Shown here in pieces: positions 57,694 to 64,000 of a DNA stretch of 64,000 bases; the stretch's first letter is position 1, and every line of letters starts with the position of its first letter. The notes under the pieces are model-generated. The model was not told where the DNA came from and ran no database searches. It saw only the letters and a list, made by a program, of their open reading frames with translations. The position numbers and the translations under genes are program-made. Source of the stretch: Georgfuchsia sp049276455 (lineage in GTDB: Bacteria > Pseudomonadota > Gammaproteobacteria > Burkholderiales > Rhodocyclaceae). The stretch lies in assembly GCA_049276455.1 (NCBI GenBank), contig JBASWL010000021.1, forward strand, positions 210,457 through 274,456, in the 5' to 3' direction.

Positions 57694-59304
57694 TCAATCG
57701 CGCTGATCACGGACCAGATTCAATGCTACGGCCTCGGCGACCTTGATGCCGTCGACAGCGGATGAAAGAATGTCGCCCGCATAGCCGGCGCCTTCGCCGG
57801 CGGGGTAGAGCCCCGCGGTGTTGATGCTCTGGAAATCGGCATCGCGCCTGATGCGCAGCGGCGATGAGGTGCGCGTTTCAACGCCCGTCAGCACCGCGTC
57901 TTCCATGGCAAAGCCGCGGATTGTCTTGTCGAATGCAGGCAGGGCTTCGCGTATTGCTGTTACGGCGTAGTCGGGCAGGCAGCGGCTGAGATTGGTCGGA
58001 AAGACGCCGGGTTGGTACGAGGGAATTACTTTGCCGAGCGCGGTCGATGCGCGCCCGGAGAGAAAATCGCCGACCAATTGTGCCGGTGCGGCGTAGTTGC
58101 CTCCACCGGCTTCGAAGGCGCGGCTTTCCCAATGTCTCTGGTATTCGATCCCGGCCAGTGGGCCGCCCGGATAGTCGTCCGGTGAAATGCCGACCACGAT
58201 GCCGCTGTTGGCGTTGCGCTCGTTGCGTGAATACTGGCTCATGCCGTTGGTGACCACACAGCCGGCTTCGGACGTCGCAGCAACGACTGTGCCGCCGGGA
58301 CACATGCAAAAGCTGTAGACCGAGCGCCCGTTGCCGCAGTGATGCACCAGCTTGTAGTCGGCAGCGCCGAGCAGGGGATGCCCGGCAAATTCGCCATAGC
58401 GGGCGCGATCGATCAGGGATTGCGGATGTTCTATGCGTACACCGATCGAGAACGGCTTGGCTTCAATGAATACGTCGCGTTCGTGGAGTTTCTCGAAAGT
58501 GTCGCGCGCACTGTGGCCGATGGCCAGCACGACGTGGTTCGTCGCCAGTCGTTCGCCGTCGGCAAGATGCAAGGCCTGCAACGTGCCATTTTCGATCTCG
58601 AAATCAGTTACCTTTTGCTGGAAGCGGACCTCGCCGCCGAGCGCCTCGATGGAGGCGCGCATGCGCTCGACCATGCCGACCAGGCGGAATGTGCCGATGT
58701 GCGGCTTGGCGACATAGAGAATTTCCGCAGGCGCGCCGGCCATGACGAATTCGGTCAGCACCTTGCGACCGAGGTGGCGCGGGTCCTTGATCTGGGTGTA
58801 GAGCTTGCCGTCGGAAAAGGTGCCGGCGCCGCCTTCGCCGAATTGTACGTTCGACTCGGGATCGAGCTGGCCACGGCGCCACAGACCCCATGTGTCCTGG
58901 GTGCGCTGGCGGACTTCCTTGCCGCGTTCGAGCAGGATGGGTCGAAAGCCCATCTGTGCCATCACCAGCGCAGCAAACAGTCCGCACGGTCCGGCACCGA
59001 TCACTACCGGCCTGAGGAATTCCGTTGTCGGCGCCTGAGTGACGAAGCGATATTCCATGTCCGGGGTGCGACCGACATGCGAATTCACGGGCAGCCGGGA
59101 AAGAGTTTCGGCTTGATTCGCTACTGAAATGTCAATAGAGTAATTGAATGTGATGGCGGATTTCTTGCGTGCGTCGACAGCACGGCGGAATACCTTGTAG
59201 CACCAACCAGCTACTGGGTCGAGTCCGAGCCGGTCGGCAATGGCAAGCCTGAGCGCTGCCTCATCGTGGTCGAGCGGCAGTCTGATTTCAGTGAGGCGCA
59301 ACAT
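57694..59304 (-). CDS. COG2509-type FAD-dependent oxidoreductase
   Basis: A 536-residue flavoprotein. A small N-terminal domain (about 1-90) precedes the Rossmann FAD site VVIGAGPCGLFAALVMAQMG (about 102-121) and ILLERGKEVRQR. Other blocks are QFGEGGAGTFSDGKLYT, VVLAIGHSARDTF and the C-terminal GLYPAGEGAGYAGDILSSA that closes over FAD. The family is widespread and uncharacterised. Transcribed on minus, convergent with the rubrerythrin gene (52 bases between stops). Substrate unknown. Confidence 0.85.
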   Translation of the reverse strand: MLRLTEIRLPLDHDEAALRLAIADRLGLDPVAGWCYKVFRRAVDARKKSAITFNYSIDISVANQAETLSRLPVNSHVGRTPDMEYRFVTQAPTTEFLRPVVIGAGPCGLFAALVMAQMGFRPILLERGKEVRQRTQDTWGLWRRGQLDPESNVQFGEGGAGTFSDGKLYTQIKDPRHLGRKVLTEFVMAGAPAEILYVAKPHIGTFRLVGMVERMRASIEALGGEVRFQQKVTDFEIENGTLQALHLADGERLATNHVVLAIGHSARDTFEKLHERDVFIEAKPFSIGVRIEHPQSLIDRARYGEFAGHPLLGAADYKLVHHCGNGRSVYSFCMCPGGTVVAATSEAGCVVTNGMSQYSRNERNANSGIVVGISPDDYPGGPLAGIEYQRHWESRAFEAGGGNYAAPAQLVGDFLSGRASTALGKVIPSYQPGVFPTNLSRCLPDYAVTAIREALPAFDKTIRGFAMEDAVLTGVETRTSSPLRIRRDADFQSINTAGLYPAGEGAGYAGDILSSAVDGIKVAEAVALNLVRDQRD

Positions 59305-59330
59305 GGGTAAGGGTTATGTTGCGAAGGAGT

Positions 59331-59711
59331 TCAACCCTTCTTTTCCTCCCCCTCCGGTTTTTGCTCAGCGGTTGTGGATGTTGCAGCTGCTGCCATCTGC
59401 TGCATTACATTCCATGGCCACGATGCGGGATTGGAGAAAGGATTATTGGCCGCTGCTGGATCGCCACCCGGCCCGAGATTTTTCATGACATGTAATGTGC
59501 TGCATTGCATCTCCAATCCCTGGATATGCAGTTGCAGCATGTTGAGGTTCATCTTCAGCCAGCCCTCGACAGCCTTGAGGTCGGCAATTCTTTTCTCCAG
59601 CTCGCCTACATCGAGCGTCGGGACCACCATTCCAGGAACCGGAATGCCCATATTCCCCCACATCTTGCGCAGAAATTCCATCGAATCATCCGTGGTCGTC
59701 GAATCGGTCAT
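59331..59711 (-). CDS. phaM: PHA granule-associated protein PhaM
   Basis: A 126-residue protein with FLRKMWGNMGIPVPGM at the N-terminus, LDVGELEKRIADLKAVEGWL and LNMLQLHIQGLEMQ in the centre, and an Ala/Lys/Glu-rich tail ending EGEEKKG. This matches PhaM, which binds PHA synthase, the granule and DNA and controls granule number. The first in-frame codon (TTG 59738) is less likely than ATG 59711. It lies 26 bases upstream of the COG2509 gene on the same strand. Confidence 0.88.
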   Translation of the reverse strand: MTDSTTTDDSMEFLRKMWGNMGIPVPGMVVPTLDVGELEKRIADLKAVEGWLKMNLNMLQLHIQGLEMQCSTLHVMKNLGPGGDPAAANNPFSNPASWPWNVMQQMAAAATSTTAEQKPEGEEKKG

Positions 59712-59816
59712 GGCGGCACCCTGATTGAAAAAAGACAATATTACCCGTTTTCGTTATCGCCCCCAATCCTGTTTATGGGTTAGACTGATGACATATTATC
59801 CGCGGGAGAGATCGGC

Positions 59817-60437
59817 TTGCTCAAGCTTCTGGTCATTGAAGATCATGTCCTGGTGAGGGAAGGGTTGCTGCAAGCGCTACGCGACCTGGAGCGGGGTGCG
59901 CGTGCACTGGGTGCCAGTGATTCCACAACAGCGCTGGCGCTGTTGGAAGGAAATTCGGATATCGAGATGATCGTACTTGATCTGATGCTGCCTGGTCTCA
60001 ACGGTTTTTCCTTTCTCCGGGTATTACGCAAGCGCTATCCCTCTATTCCCGTCGTCGTGCTATCTGCGCTTGAGGATCCGGATACAGTGCAGAAGGTCAT
60101 GCGTCATGGTGCTTCGGGGTTTGTCGGTAAATCCAGCAGCAGCAAGATATTGATTCGTGCCTTGCGGAAAGTACTGAAGGGTGAAGTTTGTGTTCCGGAA
60201 AAATATGCAGTGCTTGAAGAAGTGCCAGCGCGTGACACCAAGGTTCACTTGACACCAACCCAGACCCGGGTGCTTGATCTGTTGACCGAGGGTTACCCGA
60301 ACCGCGAGATTGCCGACCTGCTGGGGGTGACAGTCGGTACCGTAAAGATGCACCTCTTCAACATCTACAAACTGCTCAACGTCAATAGCCGGGCCCAGGC
60401 GCTGATTGCACTAAAAAAGCTTGGGATCAAGCTTTAG
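59817..60437 (+). CDS. NarL/FixJ-family response regulator
   Basis: A 206-residue regulator. The receiver domain has the acidic pair in VIEDHVLVREG, phosphoacceptor D in MIVLDLMLPGL (about 52), and KSSSSKI replacing the usual KP-x-x motif region. The LuxR helix-turn-helix has LTPTQTRVLDLLTEGYPNRE and VTVGTVKMHLFNIYKLLNV. It starts with TTG after GGGAGAG. Its 3' end overlaps the convergent hybrid kinase gene by 11 bases, suggesting the two are partners. Confidence 0.92.
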   Translation: MLKLLVIEDHVLVREGLLQALRDLERGARALGASDSTTALALLEGNSDIEMIVLDLMLPGLNGFSFLRVLRKRYPSIPVVVLSALEDPDTVQKVMRHGASGFVGKSSSSKILIRALRKVLKGEVCVPEKYAVLEEVPARDTKVHLTPTQTRVLDLLTEGYPNREIADLLGVTVGTVKMHLFNIYKLLNVNSRAQALIALKKLGIKL

Positions 60438-62724
60438 CGTACTTCCTTTCCGTTAGCAGATGCAGAATCAGTGCGCGTAGCCGGGAGGGTTTCACCGGCG
60501 CGGCAAGTGGGTAATAAGTCCCCCTGAACCACTCTGAGTCTGATGGTTCGGTGCCATCGGTAATGCCGATAAGCGGTACCTCATTCACGGTGGGCGTCAT
60601 CAGGCTTTGATCAATCTGGCCGATGCTGGACTGGCCGCACATAATCAGATCGGGCAGGGTCTCGCCGGATTCGAGCGCCTGCGCGACTTCTGATGCCTGG
60701 CAATTCCGCACGGAATAGCCCCAGTTCTCCAGCATCAGCGCCAGCCCGGTTTGCTGCGCTTCGTTGTCAAGGACAAGCAGAATGCGTGCGCTGGGTGTTT
60801 TCGCAGTGGAGGAATCGCACAGCATATCTTCTGCCTTGGCGCGTGGGACGAGGACGGTAAATACTGAGCCGACCCCGGGCTTGCTGCGCACACTGATCTT
60901 ATGGCCCAATTTGCCTGCGAGCCGGTGCGCGATGGCCAGCCCGAGTCCTAATCCCTTGCGTGCATCGCGTTCGGGATTGTCGACCTGGTAAAACTCCTGG
61001 AACAGTAAGGGGAGGTGCTCCTCCTTGATGCCTATTCCCGTGTCCCATATTTCAATACGGATATTGTTGCCGGTGTGCCGCGCACCGATCAGGATAGCCC
61101 CTTGCCCGGTGTAGCGTAGTGCATTGGATAGTAGATTGGAAACAATACGGGAAAGATAGTCAGGGTCACTCAATATCCTGAGCGACGTTCTACCTACGCT
61201 TAAGCGCAATTGTTTGTTCTCGGCTGCGTGCTGGTGTAATGCCACGACCCTGTCAAGCAGAGGACCCAGTTCGATTTCGCAAATATTGGGTTGCGCGGCG
61301 GCAAGATCGATTTTTGAAATATCCAATATCGATTCCAGTAATCCGGACATGTTGTTGATGGCGGCGTCTATCTGGTCGGCTAGACTTGACTGCGTTGGTG
61401 TTGTGACGTGTTCTTGCAACTGTTCCGAAAAAAGCTTGAGGGCATGCAGCGGTTGGCGCAGGTCGTGACTTGCGGCGGCGAGGAAGCGTGACTTTGCCGT
61501 GTTGGAGCGTTCCGCTTCTTCCTTTTGCACCCGCAATATATCGTGCGCCTTCAGCAACTGTCTGGCATCGCGCTTGCGCTGTGTCGTGTCTACGCCAAGC
61601 ATCGCAACCAGGTGTTTGTTGTCACGGGGTATCGTGAATGTGACAATTTCTGTCCAGCGCTCTGTTCCATCCTGAGTGTCCAGATTAACCTCAATGCGCG
61701 AGGTCAGCGCCTCGCCTCGCAATACGCGCTGGTAATGACGATTAAGCTCACCCCTATCCTGCTGAACCACTACGTCGGAAACATTCATATGTTCCAGTTC
61801 TTCCCGGCTCCGGCCTGAAAAATCCAGCGCGGCCTTGTTGGCAAATATTATTTGCCAATCGTCGATGATGAACAGGCAGATGCCGGCGTTGGCTTGCGCT
61901 TCAAGCAAGGCGCCGGCGAAATTGCTTTGCCGTTGCAGTTGCGTATTGCTGCTGATCAATGCTTCTTCACTGTGCTTTTGTACCTGTTCAAGGACAGTCG
62001 CCATGGCATTGATACCCTCTTCCAGCATGCGCAGGGTGCCGGCAGGATGTGGCGAAACGCGGGAGTTCAGTAAACCTTCGCGAATTTTGTTGACGGTATC
62101 CTCCAGCGCAAGCACGGGTTCTGAAATGTCACGCCCGAGGCGGCGGGCGATCAATCCGGCGACCAGAAGAATAAATAAGGCGGCACACACGGTGAAAAGA
62201 AGGATTTCGCGTTTGCGGGCGACAAGATTATTTCGAGACAGTTCAACCGTGATGCTGCCCAGCAAGAGATTGGGAGAGGGTTTTGAGGATTTCACGGAAT
62301 AGGGGTCGACAAGTGGCAACGATGAAGCAAAAACCTTGTTGTGAAAAGAAAGGATGTTCCCGTTTTTATCTTCACCATTCCAGCCATCCATCAGGCCGGA
62401 GGGTTGTGGTGAAGCAAAAGGAGTCCCACTAGCCGCGAGTGGCCTGTTATGTTGATCGTAGATGGTGATCGCGGAAACGTCGGGTTCGCGCTTGAGAATC
62501 CGCGTCAGACGATTCAGTTCATTGATATTTCCCGAGAACAGACCGTACTGGGTTGCTGCGACAAGTTGGCGTGTCATCGCAAAGCCGCGTTGGCGTAATT
62601 CCGCTTCGACGTCGTTATAACGCAGCAGTGTGAAATAGAGCGTTAATGCAACTGCAGTGGCAATGACTGGCGCCAATGCGACAAGCAGTACGCGAGTTTC
62701 GATTCCTCGGCCTTTAGAGCTCAT
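60427..62724 (-). CDS. Hybrid sensor histidine kinase with degenerate receiver
   Basis: A 765-residue kinase. Two membrane helices (about 12-34 and 175-196) flank a periplasmic sensor; HAMP (about 195-250) and PAS (about 270-390) domains come next. The HisKA box is FLAAASHDLRQPLHALKLF and the ATPase domain has NLLSNALRYT and KGLGLGLAIAHRL. A C-terminal receiver-like domain has LVLDNE at its acidic site but CGQSS where the phosphorylatable Asp should be, while Lys (APVKPSRLR) is kept. ATG 62724 is preferred over TTG 62730. The receiver probably cannot be phosphorylated in the normal way. Confidence 0.9.
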   Translation of the reverse strand: MSSKGRGIETRVLLVALAPVIATAVALTLYFTLLRYNDVEAELRQRGFAMTRQLVAATQYGLFSGNINELNRLTRILKREPDVSAITIYDQHNRPLAASGTPFASPQPSGLMDGWNGEDKNGNILSFHNKVFASSLPLVDPYSVKSSKPSPNLLLGSITVELSRNNLVARKREILLFTVCAALFILLVAGLIARRLGRDISEPVLALEDTVNKIREGLLNSRVSPHPAGTLRMLEEGINAMATVLEQVQKHSEEALISSNTQLQRQSNFAGALLEAQANAGICLFIIDDWQIIFANKAALDFSGRSREELEHMNVSDVVVQQDRGELNRHYQRVLRGEALTSRIEVNLDTQDGTERWTEIVTFTIPRDNKHLVAMLGVDTTQRKRDARQLLKAHDILRVQKEEAERSNTAKSRFLAAASHDLRQPLHALKLFSEQLQEHVTTPTQSSLADQIDAAINNMSGLLESILDISKIDLAAAQPNICEIELGPLLDRVVALHQHAAENKQLRLSVGRTSLRILSDPDYLSRIVSNLLSNALRYTGQGAILIGARHTGNNIRIEIWDTGIGIKEEHLPLLFQEFYQVDNPERDARKGLGLGLAIAHRLAGKLGHKISVRSKPGVGSVFTVLVPRAKAEDMLCDSSTAKTPSARILLVLDNEAQQTGLALMLENWGYSVRNCQASEVAQALESGETLPDLIMCGQSSIGQIDQSLMTPTVNEVPLIGITDGTEPSDSEWFRGTYYPLAAPVKPSRLRALILHLLTERKYAKA

Positions 62725-63302
62725 CGGCAACTATGTAAAGTTGCCTAAGCGGGAACAAGCCCTGGCAACTTTTATTACCTGGTTTCGCATAAGTGGTTTT
62801 GATGGTGCCCCCATCCCTTCCCAGACTAATTTTTCTACAATGCAGGCGGTCAATGTCATTGGCAATGTTATCAAGATTATCAGCATGACAACAGCCATAG
62901 CGACGATCTATGGTGTCGATTGGATTGCACCGGGAATCTGTAAATACGCAAACGGCGTATGGGCGAGAAGCAGGTGTCAGGCTGGGCTTCAACAAATAGG
63001 CATGTTTTTTTCGGTTGTGACCATAATTGCTGATTACGTAGGTAATGTCTGCTACATATTCTCTCCGTAGCGACAGAATCTGCATCGGGACGATTATGGC
63101 GTTTCGGTCGGCCAGTAATGGGGTGAATTGTGCCGTGTCAATGGTGCAACCTCTGGCTTTTTGCTGGATAGGACGCTAGAGCCTAGCTCTTGTGTCGAGC
63201 AGGGCGTAGTGGATAAGGATAAAAAATCCGGATTTCTGCCGCAAAATGGTAACCTGCGCGCGCTATTTCAAACTGAACTACACCAAGGCAGCAAAACGTC
63301 AA
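62725..63302. other. Intergenic region without supported genes
   Basis: About 580 bases between the kinase start and the tRNA promoter. One rightward frame with ATG 62840 could encode 76 mostly hydrophobic residues, but it has no RBS and no family resemblance. A leftward frame (63085-62714) is Cys/Arg-rich and unlikely to be real. No repeat or terminator of note was seen. The kinase promoter must lie at its left end. Confidence 0.5.
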
Positions 63303-63331
63303 TTGACACCAGTCGGACAGTCAGTGATAAT
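63303..63331 (+). promoter_or_regulatory. Strong sigma-70 promoter of the tRNA-tuf operon
   Basis: A consensus TTGACA (63303-63308), a 17-base spacer and GATAAT (63326-63331). Transcription would begin near 63338, a few bases before tRNA-Tyr (63345). This is as expected for a stable-RNA promoter driving tRNA-Tyr, tRNA-Gly, tRNA-Thr and tuf. Confidence 0.85.
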
Positions 63332-63344
63332 AAGCGGTTTCGCT

Positions 63345-63429
<85 letters not shown>

Positions 63430-63518
63430 GGTAATAGTAGAATTTTTTGGGTTGTTTTGTAGTCCGGTAGTCCGCGCTTTTTGTTTGTTTGGTTTGCAGG
63501 CTGTGAGATGGGGACGAA

Positions 63519-63594
63519 GCGGGTGTAGCTCAGTTGGTAGAGCACTTGCCTTCCAAGCAAGATGTCGCGAGTTCGAATCTCGTCGCCCGCTCCA
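63519..63594 (+). tRNA. tRNA-Gly (TCC)
   Basis: Acceptor GCGGGTG pairs with CGCCCGC; CCA is encoded at 63592-63594. Anticodon loop CTTCCAA on stem CTTGC/GCAAG gives TCC at 63552-63554, reading GGA and GGG. The T-arm is GCGAG-TTCGAAT-CTCGT. Confidence 0.97.
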
Positions 63595-63628
63595 GGAAAT
63601 ATATGCGAGCCCTGAGAGAATAGGTTTT

Positions 63629-63703
<75 letters not shown>

Positions 63704-63743
63704 GGTTTTGAGAGTATTTGTGTGTGTGGGTATGGATTAAGGT

Positions 63744-63762
63744 CGCCAGCAAGGCGTTTTTT
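63744..63762 (+). terminator. Short hairpin with T tract between tRNA-Thr and tuf
   Basis: CGCC-AGCAA-GGCG followed by six T. The 4-bp stem is weak. It may be a processing or pause site, since tuf is normally co-transcribed with these tRNAs. Confidence 0.3.
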
Positions 63763-63797
63763 CTACGGATCAGAAGATTTTTTTGGAGTGACCGATC

Positions 63798-64000
63798 ATG
63801 GCAAAAGGCAAATTTGAGCGGACGAAGCCGCACGTAAATGTAGGGACTGTAGGGCACGTGGATCATGGCAAGCCGACGCTGACGGCGGCGATCACATCGG
63901 TGCTGTCGGCGAAATTTGGTGGCGAGGCCAAGGGGTACGACCAGATTGATGCGGCGCCGGAAGAAAAGGCCCGTGGCATCACCATCAATACAGCGCACGT
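63798..64000 (+). CDS. tuf: Elongation factor Tu (N-terminal part, cut by window end)
   Basis: The frame from ATG 63798, after TTGGAGTGACC, encodes MAKGKFERTKPHVNVGTVGH and continues through VDHGKPTLTAAITSVLSAK and GGEAKGYDQIDAAPEEKARG to ITINTAH at the window edge. This is the GTP-binding domain of EF-Tu, which delivers aminoacyl-tRNA to the ribosome. The P-loop reads GHVDHGKPT where all EF-Tu proteins have GHVDHGKTT, an A-to-C change of one base (ACG to CCG). It follows tRNA-Thr by 94 bases, the usual tRNA-tufB arrangement. Confidence 0.95.
   Translation, partial: MAKGKFERTKPHVNVGTVGHVDHGKPTLTAAITSVLSAKFGGEAKGYDQIDAAPEEKARGITINTAH

Noticed and set aside
62840..63070. Possible 76-residue hydrophobic protein before the tRNA genes
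   Set aside because: No ribosome-binding site, no recognised family, and the frame extends back into the kinase antisense. Not enough to call a gene.

Overview
The window is chromosomal DNA from a betaproteobacterium, most likely a Rhodocyclales- or Sterolibacteriaceae-like member. This is inferred from gene content and order: a PhaM-type PHA granule protein, a betaproteobacterial 16-strand-type porin, the pilMNOPQ-aroK-aroB-dgt-gltBD string, dcd followed by an Orn/Lys/Arg decarboxylase, and tRNA-Tyr/Gly/Thr upstream of tuf. No rRNA gene is present, so no species can be named. The DNA is densely coding. No insertion sequence, CRISPR array or prophage is visible, but several dispersed palindromic repeats and two decayed loci are.

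Region by region. (1) 1-6.1 kb, minus strand: a VC_2705-type sodium:solute symporter (cut by the window start) with its DUF4212 partner, a repeat-rich gap, a Nudix hydrolase, and a DnaQ-like exonuclease translationally coupled to a cNMP/CBS/DUF294 protein. (2) 6.4-11.2 kb, plus: a TctD/TctE-like two-component pair and an MHS-family transporter, followed by the remains of a metallophosphoesterase and a protein kinase-universal stress protein gene. (3) 11.2-17.0 kb: porin, 2-Cys peroxiredoxin, acylphosphatase and metG on minus, with divergent apbC/mrp. (4) 17.1-24.4 kb: dcd, Orn/Lys/Arg decarboxylase, folA-thyA on the opposite strand, an M17 aminopeptidase and a hypothetical protein. (5) 24.3-27.6 kb: broken lysA, lptM, cyaY and PBP1A. 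(6) 27.7-35.7 kb: the type IV pilus assembly operon pilMNOPQ running into aroK, aroB and dgt. (7) 35.7-43.4 kb: gltB, gltD and glmU. (8) 43.5-45.6 kb: a large Ig-like lipoprotein. (9) 45.7-54.4 kb: an extended copper/silver efflux cluster (DUF2946-like protein, CusF, a small unknown ORF, CusC, CusB, CusA, a PII-like protein, a c-type cytochrome and a Met/His-rich periplasmic protein). (10) 54.6-57.6 kb: a fused NfnA/NfnB (SudB/SudA)-type transhydrogenase coupled to a rubrerythrin. (11) 57.7-62.7 kb: a COG2509-type flavoprotein, phaM, a LuxR-type response regulator and a convergent hybrid histidine kinase. (12) 63.3-64.0 kb: promoter, tRNA-Tyr, tRNA-Gly, tRNA-Thr and the start of tuf.

Functional reading: the window mixes housekeeping genes (nucleotides, aromatic amino acids, glutamate, cell wall, pili) with stress and redox functions. 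The most system-like stretch is the Cus cluster. It combines a tripartite RND pump with a PII paralogue, a cytochrome c and three periplasmic metal-binding candidates, and is followed by an oxygen/redox module (Nfn-like fusion plus rubrerythrin). Other notable points are a lysA remnant, a collapsed kinase/USP locus, a dispersed repeat inside metG that stays in frame, a promoter followed by an intrinsic terminator before gltB, and an EF-Tu P-loop with proline in place of an invariant threonine, which is probably a sequence error but needs checking.
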